Shown: positions 1 through 7,455, counted from the stretch's first letter. The stretch: DNA of 19,702 nt from JANNGZ01 sp031404155 (GCA_031404155.1 JANNGZ010000150.1:1-19702), one strand, 5' to 3'. Translations and numbers: made by a program. Notes: a model not told the origin generated them from the letters alone.

Positions 1-1266
1 CGGCGCGCCGACGATGTCCTTGCCCAGGCCGATGGTGAGCTGCGACGCGGCGTCGTTGTAGACCGTCGAGCCGAGGATCTCGGCCAGCCGGATCGTCTGG
101 CGCTTGGCGTTGGGCAGCTCCAGCGCCATCGTGGTCTTGCCGGGGATCGTCTCGACGACGCGGATGCTGACCAGGCTGAGCGAGCGCGCCAGGTCCTTGG
201 CCAGGTTCACGATCTGCGCGCCCTTCACGCCGACCGCAGGCTCGATCTCGTAGCGGGTGATCACCGGCCCGGGTGAGGCAGCCACCACACGCACTTCGAC
301 GCCGAAGTCCTTGAGCTTCTTCTCGATCAGGCGCGAGGTCATCTCCAGCGTTTCGGAGGGGACCGACTCGGTGCGGCCGGGCGCGGCGTCGAGCAGGTCC
401 ACCTGCGGCAGCTTGGTGTCCTGGAGTTCGCTGAACAGCGGCTTCTGGCGCTCCTTGGCGATGCGTTCGGACTTCGGCACCTCGACCATCGGCGCTTCGA
501 TCACGATCGGCAGGTGGTTCTCGACCTCTTGCCGTTCCACTTCGACCACATATTCGCGCTCTCGCAGCGCCTGTTCGCCCAGGCGCAGGTCTTCGGCACG
601 GTCACGCTGGCCCGCGCGGCGCTCACGCCAGGTGTCGAACCACTCGCCGAGCGAGTCCGCGAGCTTGAGCCACGAAAAGCGCAAGGACAGCGCCAGGCCG
701 CTCACCAGCGCCGCGATCCAGAGCACACCCGAGCCGGCGAAGCCGAGCCACTTCATCGACAACGGCCCGAGCGTGTAGCCGAGCACGCCGCCAGCGTGAC
801 CGGGCAGGAGTGCCTCGAAGCGGTACAGGCGCGTCCACTCAAGTGCAGCGCAGGCCGCGAGCAGCAGCACCACACCAAGCCAGAACGCGCCGCGCGACGG
901 CGGTGGCGTCGCGTTGCCACGCAACAGCCGCGCCAATGCGGCGAGCCAGGTGCGCAGGGCCACGAGCACCAGCGCCCAGACCGAGAGCCCGAAGAGAAAG
1001 TACGACAGGTCGGCCACCCAGGCGCCGACCAGGCCGGCCTTGTTGCGCACCGGCGCGCCCGAGCCCGTGGTGCTGAAGCCCGGGTCGGTGGCCTGGTGGG
1101 TCAAGAGCGCCAGCACCCAGAGCAGCCACAGCACCGCGCCGGCCAACAGCATCAGGCGGTGGCGCAGCCGCGCGCTGTTCGCTGGCATCGCGCCCGAGGC
1201 CATGCCCGCAGCGGCGGCCGCGGCAGAGCTGCCGTCTGCGCTCAAAGAACCGAGAGGAAAAGTCAT
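1..1266 (-). CDS. ftsK: DNA translocase FtsK, N-terminal part (runs off the left edge)
   Basis: FtsK anchors at the division septum and pumps chromosomal DNA so that the terminus is resolved before septation. The 422 residues visible are the N-terminal half. A short Ala-rich leader is followed by hydrophobic segments at about residues 38-56, 84-108, 127-143 and 160-193 (the four-TM FtsK anchor), then a charged linker, then the start of the motor. The last residues seen (TIGLGKDIVGAP) are the conserved stretch just before the Walker A loop, so the ATPase core and gamma domain lie outside the window. The frame reaches base 1 without a stop. I chose the ATG at 1266. No Shine-Dalgarno precedes it, and ATGs at residues 22 and 27 are alternatives. 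The gene lies downstream of the CRP-like gene on the same strand but probably has its own promoter. The family assignment is firm; the exact start is not. Confidence 0.93.
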   Translation of the reverse strand, partial: MTFPLGSLSADGSSAAAAAAGMASGAMPANSARLRHRLMLLAGAVLWLLWVLALLTHQATDPGFSTTGSGAPVRNKAGLVGAWVADLSYFLFGLSVWALVLVALRTWLAALARLLRGNATPPPSRGAFWLGVVLLLAACAALEWTRLYRFEALLPGHAGGVLGYTLGPLSMKWLGFAGSGVLWIAALVSGLALSLRFSWLKLADSLGEWFDTWRERRAGQRDRAEDLRLGEQALREREYVVEVERQEVENHLPIVIEAPMVEVPKSERIAKERQKPLFSELQDTKLPQVDLLDAAPGRTESVPSETLEMTSRLIEKKLKDFGVEVRVVAASPGPVITRYEIEPAVGVKGAQIVNLAKDLARSLSLVSIRVVETIPGKTTMALELPNAKRQTIRLAEILGSTVYNDAASQLTIGLGKDIVGAP

Positions 1267-1273
1267 GGCCGCG

Positions 1274-1301
1274 ATTGTCGCCCGCGCCGGGGCAGGGTCA
1301 A
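1274..1301 (-). promoter_or_regulatory. Candidate ftsK promoter
   Basis: Read on the minus strand, TTGACC (1301-1296) is followed after 16 bp by GACAAT (1279-1274). The -10 hexamer ends only 7 bp before the ATG at 1266. If used, the transcript would be leaderless or nearly so, which would fit the missing Shine-Dalgarno. The -35 hexamer overlaps one arm of an inverted repeat, GTCAACC (1297-1303) / GGTTGAC (1312-1318). This rests on motif matching only. Confidence 0.35.
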
Positions 1302-1373
1302 CCCGCGATACGGTTGACTGCGTTCAACGCGGCGGCGCAAGAACGCACAGCCGCGAGCAACGCGCCCCGCGCC

Positions 1374-2045
1374 TCACTCCTTGGCGGGCAAGCGCTCCAC
1401 GATGATTACCGAGCCGTTTTCCTGCGTCTCGATCACGCCGCGCGCTTCGAGGTCCTTCATCACGCGGCTGACCATCTCGCGTGAGGCGCCGACGATCTTG
1501 GCCATGTCCTGGCGAGACACTTTGTTGCGAATCAGTTTGACGCCGTTCACCTCTTCGGCCATGTCGAGCAGGGTTCGCGCGACGCGGCCGTACACGTCCA
1601 ACAGCGCCAGCGACTCGATCTGCCGGTCGGCGCTGCGCAGGCGCGAAACCAGGCCGCGCATGATCGCGTAGGACAGGCTGGAGTTCTCGGGCAGGCAGCG
1701 TGCGAACTCGGTGCGCCCGAGGATCAACATGTCGGTCTGCACCTCGGCGCGTACCGTGGCCGAATGCGGTTCGTTGTCGATCAGGCTCATCTCACCGACG
1801 TAATCACCCGACTGCAGGACGGCGAGGATGACTTCACGCCCGCGCGAGTCGGAGGTGAGCACCCGGGCACGCCCGTTGAGCAGAATGAACAGCGCATTGG
1901 ACTTGCGGCCCTGCTCCACCACGATTTCGCCACGGCGCAGGCGCCGCTTGACCACGCTGTCGGCGATCGCCTGGGCCTGGTCGTTGGTGAGCATCGAGAA
2001 CAGCGGCACGCGCCGGATGAGGTCGAGGTTAGAGAGCATCGACAT
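1374..2045 (-). CDS. CRP/FNR-family transcriptional regulator
   Basis: This is a 223-residue DNA-binding regulator. Residues about 15-125 form a cyclic-nucleotide-binding-type beta-barrel, then comes a dimerisation helix, and about 150-215 form the winged helix. The recognition helix reads ASREMVSRVMKDLE, keeping the R-E-x3-R contacts (R189, E190, R194) that let E. coli CRP read TGTGA, so a CRP-like site is expected. In the phosphate-binding cassette (G84, E85 ... H94, S95, A96) the Arg that grips the cAMP phosphate is His, so the ligand may not be cAMP. There is one cysteine only, so this is not an FNR-type Fe-S sensor. The ATG at 2045 was chosen over one at 2126 because AGAGGAG sits 8 nt upstream. 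It is divergent from trxB and is followed by ftsK. The family is sure; the ligand and regulon are unknown. Confidence 0.9.
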   Translation of the reverse strand: MSMLSNLDLIRRVPLFSMLTNDQAQAIADSVVKRRLRRGEIVVEQGRKSNALFILLNGRARVLTSDSRGREVILAVLQSGDYVGEMSLIDNEPHSATVRAEVQTDMLILGRTEFARCLPENSSLSYAIMRGLVSRLRSADRQIESLALLDVYGRVARTLLDMAEEVNGVKLIRNKVSRQDMAKIVGASREMVSRVMKDLEARGVIETQENGSVIIVERLPAKE

Positions 2046-2053
2046 GGGTGGGG

Positions 2054-2060
2054 CTCCTCT
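2054..2060 (-). promoter_or_regulatory. Ribosome binding site of the CRP-like gene
   Basis: AGAGGAG on the minus strand, 8 nt before the ATG at 2045. It decides the start against the in-frame ATG at 2126, which lies in the divergent promoter region. Confidence 0.75.
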
Positions 2061-2125
2061 TCGTTGTTTGAACGCGCCCCGAAGGTGGATGTTGCCGACC
2101 CACCATGCAGGCTGCCGGGGCAGCA

Positions 2126-2159
2126 TGCCTACAATTTCGCTATTGTGCCCATTGTGCCC
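2126..2159. promoter_or_regulatory. Divergent control region between the CRP-like gene and trxB
   Basis: Within the 212-bp gap 2046-2257 there is an inverted repeat GCTGCC-GG-GGCAGC (2111-2124), a -10-like TACAAT on the plus strand (2130-2135), and a perfect tandem 9-mer ATTGTGCCC at 2142-2150 and 2151-2159. Further on is a GTGATCAC palindrome (2189-2196). The 10-mer TGCCTACAAT (2126-2135) recurs upstream of trpS at 7391-7400. No canonical TGTGA-N6-TCACA site is visible. Which element serves which gene is not clear from sequence. Confidence 0.4.
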
Positions 2160-2257
2160 AAGCTGCCGACCGGCGGGCTTGACTTGGCGTGATCACAACC
2201 CCAGATCGCTCCTGTCGTGGGCTCGCTGCGACACCACCACCCTCTTTCGCATTTTTC

Positions 2258-3214
2258 ATGACAACCTCTACCCAACACGCCCGCGTCCTGATCCTCGGCT
2301 CTGGCCCCGCCGGCTACACCGCGGCGCTCTATGCCGCACGTGCCAATCTGGAGCCGATGCTGATCACCGGCATCGCCCAGGGTGGGCAGTTGATGACCAC
2401 GACCGACGTGGACAACTGGCCCGCCGACGTCGACGGCGTGCAGGGCCCGGACCTGATGCAGCGCTTCTTGCAGCACGCCGAACGCTTCAAGACCAGGATC
2501 GTCTTCGACCATGTCAACGAGGTCGACTTTTCGAAGCGCCCCTTTGTGCTCAAGGGCGACTCGGGGCAGTACAGCGCCGATGCCTTGGTGATTGCCACCG
2601 GCGCAAGCGCCAAGTACCTCGGGCTGCCGAGCGAAGAAGCCTTCATGGGCCGCGGCGTGAGCGGCTGTGCCACCTGCGACGGCTTCTTCTACCGCGGGGA
2701 GGAGGTGTGCGTGGTCGGCGGCGGCAACACCGCGGTCGAGGAGGCTCTGTACCTGTCGAACATCGCAACCAAGGTGCATCTCATCCACCGTCGCGACAAG
2801 TTCCGCGCCGAGGCGATCCTGGTCGACAAGCTCTCCGAAAAGGTCACCGCCGGCAAGATGCAGTTGCATCTGTGGAACCAGCTCGACGAGGTGCTTGGCG
2901 ATGCCTCGGGCGTCACCGGAGTACGCATCAAGAGCACCCAGGACGGCCGCACCACCGAGCTCGCGCTCAAGGGCTGCTTCATCGCCATCGGCCATCAACC
3001 CAACACCGACATATTCAAGGGTCATCTCGAGATGAAGGACGGCTACATCGTCACCAAGTCCGGTCTTTCGGGCATGGCCACCATGACCAGCGTGCCGGGT
3101 GTGTTTGCAGCGGGCGACGTGCAGGACCATGTCTACCGGCAGGCAATCACGTCTGCCGGCACCGGCTGCATGGCGGCATTGGACGCGCAGCGGTTTCTGG
3201 AGCAGCAGAGCTGA
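2258..3214 (+). CDS. trxB: Thioredoxin-disulfide reductase
   Basis: This is a cytoplasmic FAD enzyme that passes electrons from NADPH to thioredoxin. The protein is 318 residues, normal for the low-Mr class. It has an N-terminal FAD-binding GxGxxG (GSGPAG, residues 14-19), the redox-active Cys pair in SGCATCDG (C137 and C140), the NADPH-binding GGGNTA (154-159) with HRRDKFRA after it, and the C-terminal FAD motif with VFAAGDV. The ATG at 2258 was chosen because FAD-domain homology begins within ten residues. An in-frame GTG/ATG-type extension upstream to 2189 reads as non-coding. There is no strong Shine-Dalgarno. It is divergent from the CRP-like gene and followed by rpmBG, which has its own promoter. 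Confidence 0.96.
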   Translation: MTTSTQHARVLILGSGPAGYTAALYAARANLEPMLITGIAQGGQLMTTTDVDNWPADVDGVQGPDLMQRFLQHAERFKTRIVFDHVNEVDFSKRPFVLKGDSGQYSADALVIATGASAKYLGLPSEEAFMGRGVSGCATCDGFFYRGEEVCVVGGGNTAVEEALYLSNIATKVHLIHRRDKFRAEAILVDKLSEKVTAGKMQLHLWNQLDEVLGDASGVTGVRIKSTQDGRTTELALKGCFIAIGHQPNTDIFKGHLEMKDGYIVTKSGLSGMATMTSVPGVFAAGDVQDHVYRQAITSAGTGCMAALDAQRFLEQQS

Positions 3215-3252
3215 GGTCGGGCAGCATCGTACCTTCTCGCGGTCACTGCACC

Positions 3253-3281
3253 TTGGATCGTGTGTCCGTTCCAGCTATAAT
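3253..3281 (+). promoter_or_regulatory. Promoter of rpmB-rpmG
   Basis: A perfect -10 hexamer TATAAT (3276-3281) is preceded at an exact 17-bp spacing by TTGGAT (3253-3258). Transcription would start near 3288, giving a leader of about 50 nt before rpmB. It is the best promoter match in the window. Confidence 0.75.
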
Positions 3282-3341
3282 CAAACGCTTTGCCGCCCTC
3301 GCATGCCGGATTTTGGGTGGCGCACAAATTCTGAGGACTTC

Positions 3342-3575
3342 ATGGCACGCGTCTGTCAAGTCACGGGCAAGCGCCCGATGGTTGGGAACAATGTTTCCCA
3401 TGCCAACAACAGGACCAAGCGTCGGTTCCTGCCCAACCTGCAGTACCGCCGCTTCTGGCTCGAGACTGAAAACCGCTGGGTGCGTCTGCGCATCAGCAAT
3501 GCCGCGCTGCGCCTGATCGACAAGCTCGGCATCGAGCAAGTAGTGGCCGACCTGCGCGCGCGCGGCGAACTCTGA
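3342..3575 (+). CDS. rpmB: 50S ribosomal protein L28
   Basis: L28 is a small basic protein of the large ribosomal subunit. It is 77 residues, the usual length. It begins MARVCQVTGKRP, then GNNVSHANN and RRFLPNLQ, all highly conserved in proteobacterial L28, and ends in LRARGEL. Only Cys5 is present, so this is the zinc-free form. A longer reading frame opens at 3099 inside trxB, but homology begins at the ATG at 3342, preceded by GAGGA (3333-3337). The gene is followed 14 bp downstream by rpmG, the standard two-gene operon. It is driven by the promoter at 3253-3281. Confidence 0.98.
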   Translation: MARVCQVTGKRPMVGNNVSHANNRTKRRFLPNLQYRRFWLETENRWVRLRISNAALRLIDKLGIEQVVADLRARGEL

Positions 3576-3589
3576 AGTAGGAGCGAATC

Positions 3590-3757
3590 ATGGCCAAAGG
3601 CGCACGCGACAAGATCAAGCTGGAATCGACCGCTGGTACGGGTCACTTCTACACCACGAACAAGAACAAGAAGACGACGCCCGACAAGCTCGAATTCATG
3701 AAGTTCGACCCCAAGGCGCGCAAGCACGTGCTGTACAAGGAAACGAAGCTCAAGTAG
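3590..3757 (+). CDS. rpmG: 50S ribosomal protein L33
   Basis: L33 is a 55-residue large-subunit protein, starting MAKGARDKIKLEST and ending in YKETKLK. The middle GHFYTTNKNKKT and the KFDPKARKHV segment are typical of proteobacterial L33. There are no cysteines, so this is the zinc-independent form. The ATG at 3590 has AGGAG (3579-3583) 6 nt upstream. It is the second gene of the rpmB-rpmG operon and is closed by a strong terminator about 40 bp after its stop. It is short enough to be missed by length-filtered gene calling. Confidence 0.98.
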   Translation: MAKGARDKIKLESTAGTGHFYTTNKNKKTTPDKLEFMKFDPKARKHVLYKETKLK

Positions 3758-3798
3758 AGACGAGCGCGGGGTCGCCTTCGGCAGCCCTCGTCCGGATG

Positions 3799-3821
3799 CG
3801 GGCCGCTTTGCGGCCCGTTTT
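3799..3821 (+). terminator. Rho-independent terminator of rpmBG
   Basis: An 8-bp perfect stem CGGGCCGC / GCGGCCCG (3799-3806 and 3810-3817) with a TTT loop is followed directly by TTTTC. It lies 41 bp after the rpmG stop. The arms share sequence with the neighbouring hairpin at 3839-3860. Confidence 0.85.
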
Positions 3822-3838
3822 CATTGGCACAAACGGAA

Positions 3839-3860
3839 CGGGCCGCCCGAAGGCGGCCCG
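3839..3860 (-). terminator. Terminator hairpin for the desaturase gene
   Basis: A 9-bp perfect stem CGGGCCGCC / GGCGGCCCG with a four-base loop. On the minus strand the loop is TTCG closed by a C-G pair, the extra-stable UUCG tetraloop, and is followed by TTCCGTTTG. It lies 120 bp past the desaturase stop, back to back with the rpmBG terminator. The T-tract is imperfect. Between it and the desaturase stop (3861-3980) I see nothing. Confidence 0.65.
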
Positions 3861-3980
3861 ATGTCGTGGTTGGCGCGAGGCGCGCGCTACGCCGCTGTCG
3901 TCATCGGCGAGAAGCGCAGGACTCCGACTGTCCTCGCTGGTGTAAAGCTTCGCCCGGCTATCGTGGTTGGCCCGCAGGCG

Positions 3981-5204
3981 CTAAGCCTTGGCGGCACGCA
4001 ACTCCATCGAGAACTCGCGCAGCGCGGTGATGCCGCTCTCCTCAGCGCGTTTGCACCAAGCTTGCAGGTCATGCACCAGCTGCTCGGCCGAGACATTGGT
4101 GCGGGTCCAGAGCTGGCGCAATTCCTCGCGCATCACCACCAGCTTGGCCAACGCCGGGCTGTTTTCCATGGCCTGGGCCATTTGCGGCTTCACACCATGA
4201 GGGATCTTGTCGTCGTCGCGGTGCAGCCAGCGCTGGGCCAGGCGCATGTCGCTCCAGCGCGCCGTGTTCACCGCGCCTTGCGCCTTCAGGCGCGAAAGCT
4301 CGTCGGCGCAAGCTGCGCGCAAGCCGCGCGCATAGCGGGCCATCACCTCGTAGCGGTTGGCGATCACCGCCTCCAGTGTCTTGTGGTCTGCCACTGGCTG
4401 GATGGCGCCCAGCTTGAGCAGCGGCGGGGTCTTGCGAACCGTGGCCATGCCAAGCATTTCCAGGCCGCGGATGTAGATCCAGCCGATGTCGAACTCGTAG
4501 GGCTTGACCGAGAACTTTGCCGAGGTCGGGTAGGTGTGGTGGTTGTTGTGCAGTTCCTCGCCGCCGATCACGATGCCCCAGGGCGACACGTTGGTCGACG
4601 CATCCGGCGCCTCGAAGTTGCGGTAGCCCCACCAGTGTCCCAGGCCATTGATGATGCCGGTGGCCATGATCGGGATCCAGAGCATCTGCACCGCCCAGAC
4701 GGTGATCCCGATGGCACCGAACAGCATCAGGTTCAGAATCATCATCAAGCCGACACCCTGCCAGCTGAAGCGGGTGTAGAGGTTGCGCTCGATCCAGTCG
4801 TCCGGGGTGCCGAGGCCGTACTTGACCATAGTCTCCTTGACCTTCGACTCGGCGCGGTACAGCTCCACGCCGGTGAGCAAGACCGTCTTGATGCCACGCG
4901 TTTGCGGGCTGTGCGGGTCTTCTTCTGTTTCGCACTTGGCGTGGTGCTTGCGGTGGATGGCGACAAACTCCTTGGTCACCATGCCCGTGGTGAGCCAGAG
5001 CCAGAAACGGAAAAAGTGCGATGGCAGCGAGTGCAGACCCAGCGCACGGTGCGATTGCGCCCGGTGCAGAAAGATCGTTACCGAAGCAATGGTGATGTGC
5101 GTCATGGCCAGGGTGGCCAGCACAACCTGCCACCACGAGGCGTCGAGAAGGCCGTTGGCCAGCCAGTCAACAACGCCGTCGTGCAGGGACATCAATACGT
5201 TCAT
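3981..5204 (-). CDS. Membrane fatty-acid (acyl-CoA type) desaturase
   Basis: This is a di-iron integral-membrane desaturase, expected to put a double bond (probably delta-9) into acyl chains and so adjust membrane fluidity. All three histidine boxes are present: H47-x4-H52 (HRAQSH), H84-xx-HH (HRKHH, 84-88) and H219-xx-HH (HNNHH, 219-223). An extra H190 lies in GLGHWWGYRNF. Hydrophobic stretches surround residues 26-46, 62-76 and 152-187. At 407 residues it resembles Pseudomonas DesB in length. The C-terminal 150 residues (from about 258) form a charged helical extension absent from minimal desaturases. The ATG at 5204 was chosen; an ATG four codons in is possible. It is monocistronic, with a terminator hairpin behind it and an inverted repeat in front that could be an operator. 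Substrate specificity cannot be read from sequence. Confidence 0.92.
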   Translation of the reverse strand: MNVLMSLHDGVVDWLANGLLDASWWQVVLATLAMTHITIASVTIFLHRAQSHRALGLHSLPSHFFRFWLWLTTGMVTKEFVAIHRKHHAKCETEEDPHSPQTRGIKTVLLTGVELYRAESKVKETMVKYGLGTPDDWIERNLYTRFSWQGVGLMMILNLMLFGAIGITVWAVQMLWIPIMATGIINGLGHWWGYRNFEAPDASTNVSPWGIVIGGEELHNNHHTYPTSAKFSVKPYEFDIGWIYIRGLEMLGMATVRKTPPLLKLGAIQPVADHKTLEAVIANRYEVMARYARGLRAACADELSRLKAQGAVNTARWSDMRLAQRWLHRDDDKIPHGVKPQMAQAMENSPALAKLVVMREELRQLWTRTNVSAEQLVHDLQAWCKRAEESGITALREFSMELRAAKA

Positions 5205-5283
5205 GGAGAAGCGCCTTTCGCGAGCCCCAAGATTGTAGGTGCCGCGGGGTTTCGGCGAACCGTGGAACTACTCATTTTGATGC

Positions 5284-5300
5284 GATTCGACCGACGAATC
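5284..5300. promoter_or_regulatory. Inverted repeat upstream of the desaturase gene (candidate operator)
   Basis: A perfect 6-bp inverted repeat with a 5-bp spacer, GATTCG-N5-CGAATC, lies 80-96 bp upstream of the desaturase ATG, in the only gap where its promoter can lie. The size and symmetry suit a dimeric repressor such as a TetR-type regulator. Desaturase genes in related bacteria are often controlled that way. No regulator gene lies nearby. Confidence 0.4.
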
Positions 5301-5394
5301 ATCGGATACGGCGTCTTGCACGTGTAGGCGAATGCGCCGGTTGCAAGCCACCGGTCGGCCTCGCCAGAGGCCGCAGTTGCGCCGCCCCCAGCAG

Positions 5395-6651
5395 TCATCG
5401 CCGCTGCCACACCGCTGCGAAGAAGCCGTCGCTGCCGTGGCGGTGCGGCCACAGCCGGAGATACGGTCCGCGCACCAGTTCGTCGGCCGCGGCTACCTTG
5501 GCGCGGCTGAGCACCTCGGCCACAGGCAGCACCATGAAGTCGGGATACGCGGCACCGAACTGTTCCGCGATGCGCTCGTTCTCGGCTTCGAGCAGGCTGC
5601 AGGTGGCATAGACCAGCCGGCCCCCGGACTTCACCAGCCGGGAAGCGCTGGCCAGGATCGCCGCTTGCTTTGCACACATCTCCTCGACACTCTGCGGCGA
5701 CTGGCGCCACTTCAGGTCCGGGTTGCGGCGCAGCGTGCCCAGGCCGCTGCACGGCGCGTCGATCAGCACGCGATCGATCTTGCCGGCCAGGCGCTTGATA
5801 CGGTCGTCGCGTTCATGTACCAGCTGTGCCGGGTGAACATTGGACAAGCCGCTGCGCGCCAACCTGGGCTTGAGCGCCTCCAGCCGGTGGCCCGACACGT
5901 CGAACGCGTAGAGCCGCCCGCTGTTGCGCATCATGGCGCCAAGCGCAAGCGTTTTGCCGCCTGCGCCAGCGCAGAAGTCCACCACCATCTCACCCCGTTT
6001 GGCTTCGGTGAGCAACGCAAGCAGTTGGCTGCCTTCGTCCTGCACCTCCACGTCGCCTCGGGTGAAGAGTTCGAGTTTGTTGAGCGATGGCTTGCCCGCG
6101 ATGCGCAGGCCCCAGGGCGAATGCGGCGTCGGCTGCGCGTCAATGCCGGCTTCGGCCAACGCGCGTTGCACATCGTCGCGTTTGGCCTTGACCCCGTTCA
6201 CCCGCAGGTCCAGCGGCGCGGGGTCGTTCATCGCGTTCACCAGCGGCCAGAACTCGTCGCCGAGCGTCTCGGCCAGCGGCGTGGCAATCCACGCCGGCAG
6301 GTTGTGGCGCAGCTTGTCGGGCAGGCTCGCACGGTCGATCGCCTGCATCTGTGCGCGCCAGCGCTGCTCGTCGGGTGTGAGTGCGCCGCGCAGGTAGATG
6401 TCGGCCCCGGCCCAGGCCAGGATCGCGAGCCGGCGTTCGAGCGGGCCAGTGCCGCTTTGCGCGAGGTGTTGCAGCAGCATGCGCTGGCGCAGCACGGTGT
6501 ACGCCGTCTCGGCAAGGGTGTGCCGCTCGCGCGAGCCGAGCGCCCGGTGGTGGCGAAAGAACGCCGACACCAGCGCGTCGGCCGGCATCTCGAGCTTGAG
6601 CAGCTCGCGCAGCAGTTCGGTGCTCAGGTCCAGCAGCGCGCCGGGGTGCAT
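5395..6651 (-). CDS. RsmB/NOP-family rRNA (cytosine-C5)-methyltransferase
   Basis: This is an SAM-dependent m5C methyltransferase, expected to modify 16S rRNA (C967-type activity in RsmB). The protein is 418 residues. An N-terminal helical, NusB-like region covers about 1-140. The catalytic domain contains motif I CAGAGGKT (227-234), DAPCSGLG (298-305, C301 of motif IV) and YATCS (348-352, C351, the nucleophile of motif VI). RRNPDLKW after motif IV is typical of RsmB. The ATG at 6651 was chosen because upstream residues run into the purN end and look non-coding, and the N-terminal domain begins there. It lies 43 bp downstream of purN on the same strand, so co-transcription is likely. Burkholderiales often carry a second RsmB paralogue near fmt, so this may not be the main RsmB. 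I therefore give no symbol. Confidence 0.9.
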   Translation of the reverse strand: MHPGALLDLSTELLRELLKLEMPADALVSAFFRHHRALGSRERHTLAETAYTVLRQRMLLQHLAQSGTGPLERRLAILAWAGADIYLRGALTPDEQRWRAQMQAIDRASLPDKLRHNLPAWIATPLAETLGDEFWPLVNAMNDPAPLDLRVNGVKAKRDDVQRALAEAGIDAQPTPHSPWGLRIAGKPSLNKLELFTRGDVEVQDEGSQLLALLTEAKRGEMVVDFCAGAGGKTLALGAMMRNSGRLYAFDVSGHRLEALKPRLARSGLSNVHPAQLVHERDDRIKRLAGKIDRVLIDAPCSGLGTLRRNPDLKWRQSPQSVEEMCAKQAAILASASRLVKSGGRLVYATCSLLEAENERIAEQFGAAYPDFMVLPVAEVLSRAKVAAADELVRGPYLRLWPHRHGSDGFFAAVWQRR

Positions 6652-6694
6652 CGTGGGTCTCTTTTCGTTTTTCGCGCGGCAGGCCCGCGCACCG

Positions 6695-7321
6695 TCACCG
6701 CAGCAACTGCGGTTCATTGTCCAGTTGCAGCACAACACCCTTGTCGACGCGCAGGCGCCCCTGCACGAACCAGCGCACCGCGCGCGGGTAGATCACGTGC
6801 TCGGTGGCCAGCACCCGCTCGGCGAGGCGGTGTTCGTCGTCGTCCGCGTGCACCGGCACCACCGACTGGATCACTATCGGCCCGTGGTCGAGTGCGGCGG
6901 TCACGAAGTGCACGCTGGCGCCCACCACCTTGCAGCCGGCCGCCAGGGCGCGCCGGTGTGTGTGCAGGCCGGGAAACGCCGGCAGCAGCGACGGGTGGAT
7001 GTTCAGCAGCCGCCCTTCAAACCGCTGCACGAAGCGTTCGCCGAGCACCCGCATGAAACCCGCGAGCACCACCAGGTCGGGCCGGTGCGCGTCAATGGCC
7101 AGCGCCAGGGCTTCGTCGAAGGTCTCGCGCGAGCCGAAGGCCTTGTGGTCGACCGCGGCCGCGTCAATGCCCATCACTCTCGCAAAGTCCAGCCCGGCCG
7201 CATTCGGCCGGCTGGCGATCACGGCCACCACCCGCGCCGGCCAGCCCTCGTCCGCGCAGGCCTTGACGATCGCCTCCATGTTGGAGCCGCGGCCGGAGAT
7301 CAGGATGACGATGCGTTTCAT
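6695..7321 (-). CDS. purN: Phosphoribosylglycinamide formyltransferase
   Basis: PurN transfers a formyl group from 10-formyl-tetrahydrofolate to GAR in purine synthesis. It is 208 residues (E. coli 212). Residues 10-14 (GRGSN) bind the GAR phosphate. The catalytic triad is N107 and H109 in LLNIHPSLLP and D145 in ALDHGP, matching N106/H108/D144 of E. coli. The ATG at 7321 gives MKRIVILISG, the normal start; a TTG three codons upstream is possible but unnecessary. It is divergent from trpS and is followed 43 bp later by the rRNA methyltransferase gene. Confidence 0.96.
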   Translation of the reverse strand: MKRIVILISGRGSNMEAIVKACADEGWPARVVAVIASRPNAAGLDFARVMGIDAAAVDHKAFGSRETFDEALALAIDAHRPDLVVLAGFMRVLGERFVQRFEGRLLNIHPSLLPAFPGLHTHRRALAAGCKVVGASVHFVTAALDHGPIVIQSVVPVHADDDEHRLAERVLATEHVIYPRAVRWFVQGRLRVDKGVVLQLDNEPQLLR

Positions 7322-7390
7322 GCCGCTCAAGTGGGTGCGCCAGCGCGGCCTGCTGACCGGGCCACACGAGGAAGGGCGCGAGTTTAAGGC

Positions 7391-7400
7391 TGCCTACAAT
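7391..7400 (+). promoter_or_regulatory. Candidate -10 region of trpS
   Basis: TACAAT at 7395-7400 lies within TGCCTACAAT, a 10-mer found identically at 2126-2135 in front of trxB. No good -35 stands 17 bp upstream. It lies 55 bp before the trpS ATG in the divergent purN-trpS gap. Confidence 0.4.
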
Positions 7401-7455
7401 CCCGGCTCGCCCGCCCTGCCGCGCCCGCCCCCTTCACACCTCCGCGCCCGCTCCG

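Noticed and set aside
2189..2196. GTGATCAC palindrome before trxB as a CRP site
   Set aside because: The half-sites abut without the 6-bp spacer a CRP-type dimer needs.
3861..5327. 488-codon plus-strand frame opposite the desaturase gene
   Set aside because: It mirrors the desaturase coding sequence, which has three intact histidine boxes; no family resemblance on this strand.
5332..7056. 574-codon plus-strand frame opposite the methyltransferase and purN genes
   Set aside because: It lies antisense to two genes with complete catalytic motifs and shows shadow composition.
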